Positions 28,562 to 37,951 of a DNA stretch of 64,000 bases are shown piece by piece. How positions within the stretch are numbered: position 1 is the stretch's first letter; each line of letters starts with the position of its first letter. The stretch is taken from positions 116,807-180,806 of the forward strand of contig CAWEWH010000006.1 of the NCBI GenBank assembly GCA_963812775.1, written 5' to 3'. The notes below the pieces were generated by a model that had not been told where the DNA came from, ran no database searches, and saw nothing but the letters and a program-made list of their open reading frames with translations. Position numbers and translations under genes: made by a program. Origin of the DNA: CAWEWH01 sp963812775 (GTDB taxonomy: Bacteria; Pseudomonadota; Alphaproteobacteria; Rhizobiales; Beijerinckiaceae).

Positions 28562-29572
28562 TCAGGTGCCGTGATAGTCGCGGTACCAGCGCACGAAGCG
28601 ATGCACGCCCTCCTCGATGGACGTGCTGGGCGCAAAGCCGGTGGCGGCCGCCAGCGCATCGACATTTGCGCGCGTCGCCGGCACGTCGCCAGGCTGCATC
28701 TCGACATATTCCTTGACCGCCTTGCGGCCGAGCTCTGCCTCGAGCAGTTCGACGACGCGCAAGACCTCGACGGCGCGGTTGTTGCCGATGTTAAAGACGC
28801 GCCAGGGCGCGTTGGACGCCGCCGGCGAGGGCGCGTCGCTGCGCCAGGCCGGATTGGGAACGGCAACCTTGTCGGTGACCTTCACCACAGCCGCGACGAT
28901 ATCGTCGATATAGGTGAAGTCGCGCTGCATGCGCCCGTGATTGAACAGCCTCACGGGCTCGCCGGCAAGGATGGCCTTGGCGAACAGGAACATGGCCATG
29001 TCGGGCCGGCCCCACGGGCCGTAGACGGTGAAGAAGCGCAAGCCTGTCGCCGGCAGGCGGTAGAGATGCGCATAGGAATGCGCCATCAGCTCGTTGGCCT
29101 TCTTGGTGGCGGCGTAGAGCGACAGGGGATGGTCGACGTTCTGCTCGACCGAGAACGGCATCTCCGTGTTGGCGCCGTAGACGGAGCTTGTGGATGCGTA
29201 GACGAGATGCTCCACGCCGTGGTGCCGGCAGGCCTCGAGCACGTTGAGAAAGCCCACGAGATTGGCGTCAACATAGGAACGCGGGTTGGTGAGCGAATAG
29301 CGCACGCCCGCCTGGGCCGCGAGATTGACCACGTGGGTGGGCTTGAAGGCAGCGAAGCTCTCAGTGAATGCGCTGGCCGCGATGTCGAGCTCGGCGAAGC
29401 GGAAGCGCCGATCGTTCTTCAAGATGTCGAGGCGGGCGTGCTTGAGGGAGACATCATAGTAGGGGCTGAGATTGTCGACGCCCAGCACCTCGTCGCCGCG
29501 CCGCAAAAAGGCTTCGGCCACATGAAAGCCGATGAACCCGGCAGCTCCGGTGACGAGTATGCGTTTAGCCAT
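28562..29572 (-). CDS. NAD-dependent epimerase, UDP-glucuronate 4-epimerase-like
   Basis: 336 residues, an extended SDR: TGAAGFIGFHVAEAFL, the STSSVYGANTEMPF active-site Ser/Thr with the YAATKKANE Tyr-Lys pair, and RFFTVYGPWGRPDMA. DFTYIDDIV is shared with UDP-glucuronate 4-epimerases. It likely turns UDP-glucuronate into UDP-galacturonate using tightly bound NAD+. The position beside ugd on the opposite strand supports this. A C-terminal GVHRFVRWYRDYHGT is typical of that group. Confidence 0.9.
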   Translation of the reverse strand: MAKRILVTGAAGFIGFHVAEAFLRRGDEVLGVDNLSPYYDVSLKHARLDILKNDRRFRFAELDIAASAFTESFAAFKPTHVVNLAAQAGVRYSLTNPRSYVDANLVGFLNVLEACRHHGVEHLVYASTSSVYGANTEMPFSVEQNVDHPLSLYAATKKANELMAHSYAHLYRLPATGLRFFTVYGPWGRPDMAMFLFAKAILAGEPVRLFNHGRMQRDFTYIDDIVAAVVKVTDKVAVPNPAWRSDAPSPAASNAPWRVFNIGNNRAVEVLRVVELLEAELGRKAVKEYVEMQPGDVPATRANVDALAAATGFAPSTSIEEGVHRFVRWYRDYHGT

Positions 29573-29909
29573 TGCGGTCGCCCCCAGGTGCCGGCGCGCC
29601 GGCCACGCGGCGTGAAACTAGCCGCACAGACACGATAATCAACCCGCGCCGTATTCCTGCCCCAATCAGCGCCCCGATTGTCATTGCGAGCGAGGACCGA
29701 GCCGGGGCGACGTCCCGTGGTCGTGCCACTTTCGCTCGATGCGACAAGCTGCGGTCGCGAGGCATCCGCGGCGAAAACAAGGCTGATTGGTCTCACGAGA
29801 CAGTGATCTGCCAATCCTGCAAAGCGCATATCGCGGATGCGATCCGGCTTGACGCGTCTTTGCGGGAGGTCTCAGATCATCATAGCAGTGCATCACAGGG
29901 AGGGGCCCG

Positions 29910-31625
29910 ATGACACTCAAGCTAACAACCAAACTTGCGGCCGGAACGTTTGCTGCCGCGCTGATTGGGGCGGCAACAATTGCCGTTGCTCAGCAGCGCC
30001 CTGATCCGGCGAATGAGAACCCGAACGACTGGCTCACCTATCACGGCACCTACAAGTCGTATCACTATAGTCCGCTCGATCAGATCAACGCCGGCAATGT
30101 GAAGCAGCTTAAGGTTGCTTGGATGCACCAGCCCGGCAAGGCGACGCGCGGTCTGCAGTCGATGCCGCTGGTGGCCAACGGCGTGCTTTATTATTCAGGC
30201 TCCTATAGCCGTGTGTTTGCCCTCAACGCCGCTACGGGTGAGCTCAAGTGGAGCTACACTCCAAAGCTCGATGACGATCTCGTCGCGGCGCAAACCCATT
30301 CCCCATACAATCGCGGCGTCGCCATCGGTGCCGGCAAGCTGTATGTCGGGACCGTTGATGGCCGGCTCATCGCGCTAGATATGGCGACCGGAAAGGTCGC
30401 CTGGGACACCAAGCTCATCGATTCCAAGAAGCTGACGGTCGGCTTCACGGGCGCGCCGCTCTTCGTCAAAGACAAGGTCATCATCGGCGCGCAGGGCGGC
30501 GAGTGGCCGGGGCGCGGCCCGATCTTCGCGGTCGACGCCGAGAGCGGCACCAAGAAGTGGGAGTTTTTCACCGTTGCGGGAACGGAAGAGTCGAAGGCGA
30601 GTTGGGGCGGCGATTCGTGGCGCACGGGCGGCGGCGGCGGCTGGATGCCGGGCACCTTCGACGAAAAGACCAATACGATCTGGTGGGGCACCGGCAATCC
30701 CGCGCCCCTCTACGACTGGGCGGGCGCCGATTGGAAAACCAAGGGACCGCGTCCAGGCGACAACCTCTACACCACTTCGGTCATCGGGCTCGACCCCGAA
30801 AGCGGCAAGCTCAAGTTCTATCATCAGGAGCTTCCGCACGACGCCTGGGATTTCGACAGCTCGGTCGGCGAGTTCGTGCTGCTCGAGCGCGGCGGCCGCG
30901 ATCTGGTCGTGCATCCCAACAAGGGTGGCTTCGTGTTCGTCTACGACCGCGCGAACGGCAAGGTCGAGAATGTCTGGCGGCTGGTCGAGAACATCAATTT
31001 CGTCAAGGACATCAATCCGAAGACCGGCGAATTGATTGGCCGCCGCGACATGGCGGAAGGCGCGCACAAGAACCTCTGTCCGGCGATTGCGGGCGGCATC
31101 AGCTGGAATTCCGGCTCCTTCAGCCCGCAGACCGGCCTCTACTATAAGATCGGCCAGGAATGGTGCATGGATCTCACGGTCGTGAAGACGACGCCGATCC
31201 TCGAGCCGATGGCGCAGCTCAATATCGGGGCCGACTTCAAGCTGAAGGATCCCGAAAACGGCAAGGCGCACGGCCATCTCAGTGCCCGCGATCCCATCAC
31301 GGGCGCCAAGAAGTGGGAGGTGAAGTTCACCGAGCCGCCATTGGCCAGTCTGCTCTCGACGGCCGGTAATCTCGTGTTCGTTCCCGACGCACGCGGCTAT
31401 CTGCGCGCCTACAACGCCGGGACCGGCGACGAGCTCTGGTCGGCGAACAACGGCAACGGCCACAATGGCGGCATCATCAGCTATCGGGTCGGAGACAAGC
31501 AGTACATCGCCGTCATGACCGGCTGGGGTTCGCTCGTGGGTGACGAGTACGCGGCATTGTTCGGCGAGCCGTATGCCAGCATGGCGAAGGATGCTGGTGC
31601 CATCGTCGTGTACGCCCTGCCCTAG
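29910..31625 (+). CDS. PQQ-dependent (quinoprotein) dehydrogenase, probably lanthanide type
   Basis: 571 residues with signal peptide MTLKLTTKLAAGTFAAALIG (cleavage near VAQQ); GGGAGGGG precedes the ATG. It is an eight-bladed quinoprotein propeller with repeats such as LNAATGELKWSY and LDMATGKVAWDT. WDFDS at residues 313-317 has the second Asp (D316) that marks lanthanide-binding enzymes, where calcium enzymes have Ala or Thr. The usual vicinal disulfide before the NRGVA motif is replaced by H130-S131; the only two Cys are C390 and C419. Electrons probably pass to the cytochrome encoded next, as in xoxFGJ. The alcohol oxidised is unknown. Confidence 0.9.
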   Translation: MTLKLTTKLAAGTFAAALIGAATIAVAQQRPDPANENPNDWLTYHGTYKSYHYSPLDQINAGNVKQLKVAWMHQPGKATRGLQSMPLVANGVLYYSGSYSRVFALNAATGELKWSYTPKLDDDLVAAQTHSPYNRGVAIGAGKLYVGTVDGRLIALDMATGKVAWDTKLIDSKKLTVGFTGAPLFVKDKVIIGAQGGEWPGRGPIFAVDAESGTKKWEFFTVAGTEESKASWGGDSWRTGGGGGWMPGTFDEKTNTIWWGTGNPAPLYDWAGADWKTKGPRPGDNLYTTSVIGLDPESGKLKFYHQELPHDAWDFDSSVGEFVLLERGGRDLVVHPNKGGFVFVYDRANGKVENVWRLVENINFVKDINPKTGELIGRRDMAEGAHKNLCPAIAGGISWNSGSFSPQTGLYYKIGQEWCMDLTVVKTTPILEPMAQLNIGADFKLKDPENGKAHGHLSARDPITGAKKWEVKFTEPPLASLLSTAGNLVFVPDARGYLRAYNAGTGDELWSANNGNGHNGGIISYRVGDKQYIAVMTGWGSLVGDEYAALFGEPYASMAKDAGAIVVYALP

Positions 31626-31636
31626 CGCAACAAAAA

Positions 31637-31664
31637 GGGGGCGGGCGCGTTTCGCGCCTGCCCC
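31637..31664 (+). terminator. 12-bp hairpin between the dehydrogenase and cytochrome genes
   Basis: GGGGCGGGCGCG pairs with CGCGCCTGCCCC through a TTT loop with one G-T pair. No T-run follows on the plus strand, so it may stabilise or attenuate the transcript instead of ending it. On the minus strand it is followed by TTTTTG. Confidence 0.45.
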
Positions 31665-31690
31665 TCTCGCTGACGACGACCGCGCCGTTC

Positions 31691-32029
31691 ATGCAAGCCA
31701 GACTGATTGCTCTCACAACTTCGCTGTCGGCGGCTCTGCTGCTTCCCATGCCTAGCTTGGGCCAGAATCCCGCGCCTGAAAAAGCCGGTACTCAAGGCAG
31801 CGGCGGGGACGTGGCTCGCCTTTTTTCCACATCATGCGGGTTCTGCCACCAACAGGGTGGACGCGTTCAGGGCCGCGGACCGAAGCTGATGGGGCTCGAG
31901 AAATCGGATGAGGAGATCATCAAGCAGATCAAGTTTGGCAAGCCGCCGCGGATGCCGGCATTCGGCAAGGCTTTCTCCGAGGCACAGATCCAGAACATGG
32001 TCGCGTATATACGCGCTCTCAAAGAATGA
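31691..32029 (+). CDS. c-type cytochrome partnering the PQQ dehydrogenase
   Basis: 112 residues with signal peptide ending near PSLGQ and one haem motif CGFCH (residues 49-53). Met88 in PPRMPAFG is the likely axial ligand. Size and position resemble XoxG, the electron acceptor of lanthanide dehydrogenases. The next gene starts eight bases after its stop, indicating an operon of dehydrogenase, cytochrome and binding protein. Confidence 0.9.
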   Translation: MQARLIALTTSLSAALLLPMPSLGQNPAPEKAGTQGSGGDVARLFSTSCGFCHQQGGRVQGRGPKLMGLEKSDEEIIKQIKFGKPPRMPAFGKAFSEAQIQNMVAYIRALKE

Positions 32030-32036
32030 GGGGTGG

Positions 32037-32819
32037 ATGGTGAGGTTGGCCGCGCCCGGGCTCGTCGTTGCGGCCGCGCTTATGATCGCCGCACCAGCGG
32101 TGGCACGGCCACTAGCCTCAATCGAAGCGCGCGGCGTCATCCGCGCCTGCGCGCATCCCAACGCGCTGCCGTTCTCGAGCCGCCAAGACAAGCCCGCCGG
32201 TTTTCAAATCGACATCGCTCGCGCGCTTGCCCGCGAGCTCGGCGTCGCTCTGGAAGTCACCTGGGTGGTGATGCCGACCCAGTATCGTTCTGCCGATTGC
32301 GACATCGTCATGGACGCCATTGGCGACCAGGAGGTGCATGCCGAGCGGCGCATTCGCCTCTCCAAGCCCTACCATCGCAGCGGCGTCGCGCTCGCCTTGA
32401 AGGCTGGAGACGGCCAGGTCCGCTCGTTCGCCGACGTGGGCAGCCGGACCATCGGCGTGATGGTTGGTTCGATGGCCCAGATGCTGCTGGAACTCGGTGG
32501 CGTGCGCACCAGCGTGTTCGGCTTCGAGGACGATTTGATGGAGGCGCTCGCGCAGGGCACCATCGACGGCGCGGCCGTGTCGCCGGCGACGATCGGCTAT
32601 TTCAACAAGACCCATCCCGGGCAGGCGGTGACGCTTGTGCATGCCTACGAGCAAGAGCCGAAGCTCGCCTGGGACGTGGCGGTCGGAATGCGCGGTTCTG
32701 ACGAGCCGCTCAAACGCCGGGTCGACGCGGCGATCGAAAAGCTGGTCGGCGACGGAACCATCCGCGACATCTATAATCGCTACGGCATCGAGCATCGCGT
32801 GCCGTCGCAGGTTCGCTAA
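32037..32819 (+). CDS. XoxJ-like periplasmic solute-binding protein
   Basis: 260 residues from ATG at 32037 with GAGGGG before it; signal peptide GLVVAAALMIAAPAVARP. The fold is an extracellular solute-binding protein family 3 type (VIRACAHPNALPFSS, GFQIDIARALARELG, DIVMDAIGDQEVHAERR). Quinoprotein clusters often encode such a protein (XoxJ/MxaJ), needed for dehydrogenase maturation rather than for transport. No ABC permease is adjacent, which agrees with that role. Confidence 0.88.
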   Translation: MVRLAAPGLVVAAALMIAAPAVARPLASIEARGVIRACAHPNALPFSSRQDKPAGFQIDIARALARELGVALEVTWVVMPTQYRSADCDIVMDAIGDQEVHAERRIRLSKPYHRSGVALALKAGDGQVRSFADVGSRTIGVMVGSMAQMLLELGGVRTSVFGFEDDLMEALAQGTIDGAAVSPATIGYFNKTHPGQAVTLVHAYEQEPKLAWDVAVGMRGSDEPLKRRVDAAIEKLVGDGTIRDIYNRYGIEHRVPSQVR

Positions 32820-32831
32820 AACCGGGACAGC

Positions 32832-33794
32832 TCAGCGCTTGGCCGCCTGTTTCTGGGCGTCCTCCATCTTGACCGGCGGCACGATCGCCGGGACTCCTTT
32901 CATCATGTCCGGGATTTTCTGCAGCAGCTCATCGACGGTGAACAGGCTCTCGTCGTCCTCGTCCTTGTAGAGCTTTTTCATCACCTCGCCGAAATAGTAG
33001 TTGTGGATTCGTCCCTTCTCGACATGGAACACCTCCGCATTGATCCAATAGGCCTCGTTGGTGCAGAGATACGCCACCAAAGGTGCAACGTGCTCTGGCC
33101 CGCGCGGGATGTTGGAGCGATCATATTCGGCCTGGGTGATCAGGCCCTGTGCCAGGCGGCGCCGTCTGTTGGCCTTGACCTCCTCGGTCAGCGTCATGCG
33201 GGTGTCGGCCGGAGGGACACATGGCGTTGGAGGTGATGCCGAACTTGCGGCTTCCTTGGCGATCGAGCGCGACAGGCCGATGATGCCCGCCTTGGCGGCC
33301 CCGTAATTGCACTGCCCCATCGAGCCCTTGAACGCATCCGAGGAGAAGTTGATGATGCGTCCGAAGCCGTTGGCGCGCATATGCTTGATGGCATGATGGG
33401 ACATGTTCCAGTGGCCCTTGAGATGCACGGCGACGACGAGGTCGAAGTCCTCCTCGGTCATGTTCCAGATCATGCGCTCGCGCAGGATGCCCGCCACGTT
33501 GACCAGGAGGTCGACGCTGCCGAACTTGGCCGCGCAGGCTTCGACCATGGCGCCGGCCTTCTTGTAGTCGGCCACCGAATCGTAGTTGGCGATGGCGGTG
33601 CCGCCCGCCTTGGTGATTTCGGCGACCACGTCATCTGCCGGACGCTCGGCCGTCTCCTCGCCGCCGCGCCCGACGCCCGGGTCATTGACCAGAACCTTGG
33701 CGCCCTGCTGCGCCAATTCCAACGCGACGTCGCGCCCGATGCCGCGGCCGGCGCCCGTCACGATGGCCGATCTTCCCTGCAGATGCTTTGGCAT
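32832..33794 (-). CDS. SDR-family oxidoreductase with a short mis-framed internal segment
   Basis: 320 residues from ATG at 33794 (GGGAG upstream). It has the TGAGRGIG cofactor loop, NVAGIL, Ser in INFSSDAF and the YGAAKAG Tyr-Lys pair. The segment after SIAKEA reads ASSASPPTPCVPPADTRM, but the neighbouring frame gives KFGITSNAMCPS, the normal family sequence. A lost G near 33249 and a gained C near 33210 would explain this, leaving ~13 altered residues in the substrate loop. The long C-terminal tail resembles a large-SDR group of acyl-CoA-handling enzymes. The reaction is not assigned. Confidence 0.85.
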   Translation of the reverse strand: MPKHLQGRSAIVTGAGRGIGRDVALELAQQGAKVLVNDPGVGRGGEETAERPADDVVAEITKAGGTAIANYDSVADYKKAGAMVEACAAKFGSVDLLVNVAGILRERMIWNMTEEDFDLVVAVHLKGHWNMSHHAIKHMRANGFGRIINFSSDAFKGSMGQCNYGAAKAGIIGLSRSIAKEAASSASPPTPCVPPADTRMTLTEEVKANRRRRLAQGLITQAEYDRSNIPRGPEHVAPLVAYLCTNEAYWINAEVFHVEKGRIHNYYFGEVMKKLYKDEDDESLFTVDELLQKIPDMMKGVPAIVPPVKMEDAQKQAAKR

Positions 33795-34026
33795 GTGCGC
33801 GCTCCCCTTCAAGCCAAGACAACCAAATCTCGCGCTGCTTGCGGCTGACATTGGGTTTCACAACGCCACCTGTCAATTGAAGCAGCAACGGGCGCTCGCA
33901 TGGTGGACGACCGGTCAATGCCGATCGCGCGGCGCCGCGCGTTGCAAAGCGACCAACGAGACGAGACAGCGAACGCCGCCGTCACGCGGGGCGAGGTGAC
34001 CGAACGCAACGCCCCGCGGCGCGCGC

Positions 34027-37000
34027 TTACTCGGCCGCAATGGCCATCGGCGGCCGCTCGTATTTTTCGAGCAGGGCCGCCTCCTGAGCCTTGATGCGCG
34101 CGAGATTGCGCATCTTGACGTGCCCGAAGCCGCGGATCTGCTGCGGCAGCTGGGCGAGTTCGACGGCAAGCGCGTGATTGTCCGGCGTGAGCGTCGCGAT
34201 AAGGCGTCGCACAAGAGCCTCGTACTGGACGATGAGATCGCGCTCGGTCCGCCGCTCTTCGGAGTAACCGAAAATGTCGAGCGGCGTGCCACGCAGACCC
34301 TTCAGGCGCGCGAGAAGGCCGAAGGCCTTGAACATCCATGGACCGAAGGCGCGCTTTCGAAGCTGGCGCGAGTCGGGATCGCGACGGGCAAGCGTCGGGG
34401 GCGCGAGATGGAACTGCAGCGTGAAGTCCCCCTCGAATTGGCGTTCGAGCTTGTCGATGAAGCTGCCGTCGGTGTAGAGGCGCGCCACCTCGTATTCGTC
34501 CTTGTAGGCCATCAGCTTGAAAAGGCTGCGGGCGACCGCCTCGGTCAGGCCCTGACGACCCTTGGCGCTACGGGTCTCCGCCGCGTCGACCTCGGCCACG
34601 AGGTCACGGTATTGCTGCGCATAGGCAGCGTTCTGGTACGCGGTCAGATCCGACGTGCGCCGCGCGACGAACTCGGCGAGCAAGGGGGGCGCCGACGCTT
34701 CGTCGGACCTCATCACCGGACGCGCCGCCGCAAGACATCTGGCAAGATCGTGAGCCGCCAGCCTGCCCCATGCGAGCGCGCGCTTGCTCGCCTCGACCGC
34801 CGCGCCATTCAATTCGATGGCCCGCTCGATCGACGCCAGCGTCAGCGGCACGAGACCCTTCTGCAGGGCATAGCCGAGAACGAAGAGGTTCGTGGCAATG
34901 GCATCGCCGACCAGGGCGGTGGCGAGATTGGTGGCGTCGACGAAGTCGACACCGTCCTCTGAGACGGTTGTGCGCAGCGCCCGGCGCATGGCGGCGCTCT
35001 CGAAATCCACATCGGGATCGATGACGAAGCCGGCGGTCGGCTGGACATAGCTGTTCACCACGGCGCGGGTGACACCGTGCTCGACCCGCGACAGGGCCGA
35101 GGCGCCAGCCGCGACCACCATGTCGCAACCGAGCAGGAGATCGGCGCCGCCGGCCGCGATGCGCACGGCCGCCAGGTCGTCAGGCTTCTGAGCCAGCCGG
35201 ATGTGGCTCATCACGGCGCCGTTCTTTTGCGCGAGGCCCGTGAAGTCGAGCACGGTACAGCCTTTGCCCTCGAGATGCGCCGCCATGCCGAGCAGGGCGC
35301 CGAGCGTGATCACGCCGGTGCCGCCGATGCCGGTGATGAGGATGCCGTATGGCTCCCCCAGCGGCCGAGCCGCGGGGAGAGGAAGTCCTGCGAAAGGATC
35401 GTCCTCGACGCCAACCGGCTTCTTGAGCTTCCGCAGGCTGCCGCCGTGCACGGTCACGAAGCTCGGGCAGAAGCCGTTCAGGCAGGAATAGTCCTTGTTG
35501 CAGCTCGACTGGTCGATTTGCCGCTTGCGGCCAAGCTCGGTCTCCAGCGGCTTCACCGAGATGCAGTTCGACTTCTCGGAACAGTCGCCGCATCCTTCGC
35601 AGACCATGTCATTGATGAACACGCGCTTTGGCGGGTCGGGGAACTGGTTCCGCTTGCGGCGCCGGCGCTTCTCGGCAGCGCAGGTCTGATCGTAGATCAG
35701 CACGGTCAGCCCCTTGGTGGCGCGCAGCTCGCGCTGGATGGTGTCGAGATCGTCCCGGTGGCTGATGGTGACACCGCGCGGAAAGGCGGCGCCCGGCGGA
35801 TACTTGTCCGGCTCGTCGGTCACCACCGCCACCCGGTTCGCACCCTCGGCCGCCACCTGCGCGGCGATCTGCGGGACCGTGAAGCCGCCCTCGGCCGCCT
35901 GGCCGCCGGTCATCGCCACCGCGTCGTTGTAGAGGATCTTGTAGGTGATGTTCACACCAGCGGCGGCCGCCGCCCGGATGGCGAGCAGGCCGCTATGCGT
36001 GTAGGTGCCGTCGCCGAGGTTCTGGAACACGTGCTCCTCGGTGGTGAAGGGAGCCTGGCCAATCCAGTTCGTCCCTTCCGCGCCCATGTGGGTGATCGTG
36101 GTGGTGTTGCGGGTCGGCATCCAAAGGGCCATGCCGTGGCAGCCGATGCCCGCCATGGCGCGGCTACCTTCCGGAATGCGCGTCGAGGTGTTGTGCGGGC
36201 ACCCCGAGCAGAAGAACGGTGAACGTTGCGTCTTGATTTGCGGCACCTCCGCGATCCGCTCGAAGGATTCGAGTCGGGCCAGACGCTGCTCGCGCTGCGC
36301 ATTCGCCGCGCCGAGGCGACGAAGCCGCGCGTCGATAGCGCGGGCAACAATGGTCGGCGACAGCTCGCCTTCGCTCGGCAGCAGCGGCGCGCCACTCTCG
36401 TCCTGCTTGCCGACCACCGACGGCCTGCGCGAGGCCTCCATGTTGAAGAGGATGCGCATGAGTTGCGTTTCGATGAAGCCGCGCTTCTCCTCGACGACCA
36501 GAATGTCGGAAAGACCTTCGGCGAAGCGGCGCGCCCCCTCCTGCTCGAGCGGCCAGGTCATGCCGACCTTGTAGATGCGGATGCCGAGGGATGCTGCCGC
36601 CGCATCGCCGATGCCGAGATCCGCCAGCGCCTGACGCACGTCGAGATAAGCTTTGCCGGTGGTGACGATGCCGAGGCGCGCCGTCGGCGTGTCGAGCACG
36701 ACGCGGTCGAGGCGGTTGGCGCGCGCGAAGGCCGCCACCGCCGCCATCTTGGGGCCGTGCAGCCGGCGCTCGGCATCGAGCGGCGGATCGGGCCACTTGA
36801 TATGCACCCCGCCCGGCGGCATCTCGAAATCGGTCGGGATGACGATGTCGATCCGGTTCGGGTCGACGATGACGGACGCGGAACTTTCGGCAGTCTCCGA
36901 GATGGCCTTGAAGCCGACCCAGCAACCGGAGAACCGTGACAGCGCAAAGCCCATGAGCCCGAGATCGAGATATTCCTGAACGGTCGAGGGATTGAGGATC

Positions 37001-37518
37001 GGCATCATGGCGGCCTCGAAAATCTGCTCGCTCTGATGCGCGAGGGTCGAGGACTGGCAGCCATGGTCGTCGCCCGCGACGGCAAGGACGCCGCCGTGCG
37101 GCGACGTTCCGGCGGCATTGGCGTGCTTCAGCGCGTCGCCAGAGCGATCGACGCCCGGCCCCTTGCCGTACCAGATGCCGAACACGCCATCGACGGTGGC
37201 GCCCGGGAACAACGTGACCTGCTGACTGCCCCACACCGCGGTGGCCGCGAGGTCCTCGTTGAGACCGGGCTGGAACTGGACATTGGCCTCTTTCAGGTGC
37301 CGGCGGGCGTGGTTGAGAGCGGTGTCGTAACCGCCGAGCGGCGATCCCCGATAGCCCGAGATGAAGCCGCCGGTGTTGAGACCGGCGGCCTCGTCGCGCC
37401 AGCGCTGAGTCAGCGGCAGGCGCACCAGTGCCTGGATGCCCGACAGATAGATGCGGCCGGACTTCAGCCGATACTTGTCCTCGAGGGTCACGTCCGCCAG
37501 ATCGATCAAGGCCGCCAT
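34027..37518 (-). CDS. indolepyruvate ferredoxin oxidoreductase, fused subunits
   Basis: 1163 residues with strong GGGAGGGGA before the ATG at 37518. N-terminal TPP/pyrimidine domains (GFISGYRGSPLGGYD), a central TPP-binding part with GCPHNTSTRIPEG, Cys-rich metal motifs VCEGCGDCSEKSNC and SSCNKDYSCLNGFC, and a C-terminal gamma-like domain (LITGIGGTGVITLG). The fused form is found in many alphaproteobacteria. It decarboxylates indolepyruvate or other aryl/branched 2-oxoacids to acyl-CoA, passing electrons to ferredoxin. No operon partners are present. Confidence 0.95.
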   Translation of the reverse strand: MAALIDLADVTLEDKYRLKSGRIYLSGIQALVRLPLTQRWRDEAAGLNTGGFISGYRGSPLGGYDTALNHARRHLKEANVQFQPGLNEDLAATAVWGSQQVTLFPGATVDGVFGIWYGKGPGVDRSGDALKHANAAGTSPHGGVLAVAGDDHGCQSSTLAHQSEQIFEAAMMPILNPSTVQEYLDLGLMGFALSRFSGCWVGFKAISETAESSASVIVDPNRIDIVIPTDFEMPPGGVHIKWPDPPLDAERRLHGPKMAAVAAFARANRLDRVVLDTPTARLGIVTTGKAYLDVRQALADLGIGDAAAASLGIRIYKVGMTWPLEQEGARRFAEGLSDILVVEEKRGFIETQLMRILFNMEASRRPSVVGKQDESGAPLLPSEGELSPTIVARAIDARLRRLGAANAQREQRLARLESFERIAEVPQIKTQRSPFFCSGCPHNTSTRIPEGSRAMAGIGCHGMALWMPTRNTTTITHMGAEGTNWIGQAPFTTEEHVFQNLGDGTYTHSGLLAIRAAAAAGVNITYKILYNDAVAMTGGQAAEGGFTVPQIAAQVAAEGANRVAVVTDEPDKYPPGAAFPRGVTISHRDDLDTIQRELRATKGLTVLIYDQTCAAEKRRRRKRNQFPDPPKRVFINDMVCEGCGDCSEKSNCISVKPLETELGRKRQIDQSSCNKDYSCLNGFCPSFVTVHGGSLRKLKKPVGVEDDPFAGLPLPAARPLGEPYGILITGIGGTGVITLGALLGMAAHLEGKGCTVLDFTGLAQKNGAVMSHIRLAQKPDDLAAVRIAAGGADLLLGCDMVVAAGASALSRVEHGVTRAVVNSYVQPTAGFVIDPDVDFESAAMRRALRTTVSEDGVDFVDATNLATALVGDAIATNLFVLGYALQKGLVPLTLASIERAIELNGAAVEASKRALAWGRLAAHDLARCLAAARPVMRSDEASAPPLLAEFVARRTSDLTAYQNAAYAQQYRDLVAEVDAAETRSAKGRQGLTEAVARSLFKLMAYKDEYEVARLYTDGSFIDKLERQFEGDFTLQFHLAPPTLARRDPDSRQLRKRAFGPWMFKAFGLLARLKGLRGTPLDIFGYSEERRTERDLIVQYEALVRRLIATLTPDNHALAVELAQLPQQIRGFGHVKMRNLARIKAQEAALLEKYERPPMAIAAE

Positions 37519-37665
37519 GCTGTCCCCTCCCCGAACTCTCAGGTCTGATCAGCAGAGGTTATGGGCGATGCCGTCCCGCCGCCACAAGCGCGAATCGTGA
37601 ATACCGGCCGGGCCAGGGGGGCGGATCAGCCAAGCACATCGAGCGGCGCGGCCCGCTTCGGAGCG

Positions 37666-37740
<75 letters not shown>

Positions 37741-37874
37741 ATGGCGGCGGACCATAGTTGGCGGGGGCATATGAAGCAACGCCGGCCGATCCGAACAACC
37801 ACGCGCCTCGCGGGCCTCAGCGGCCTGGCTTGCGGGCGCGAGGGGCGCTGGCTATAAGCGGGCCACGCGAGAGG

Positions 37875-37951
37875 CGGAGTGTAGCGCAGTCTGGTAGCGC
37901 ACCACGTTCGGGACGTGGGGGTCGCAGGTTCAAATCCTGCCACTCCGACCA
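37875..37951 (+). tRNA. tRNA-Pro (CGG)
   Basis: CGGAGTG pairs with CACTCCG, anticodon stem CCACG/CGTGG with loop TTCGGGA (anticodon CGG), T-arm GCAGGTTCAAATCCTGC, discriminator A and genomic CCA. The accessory segment begins directly after it. No second copy of its 3' end was found in the window. Confidence 0.97.
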
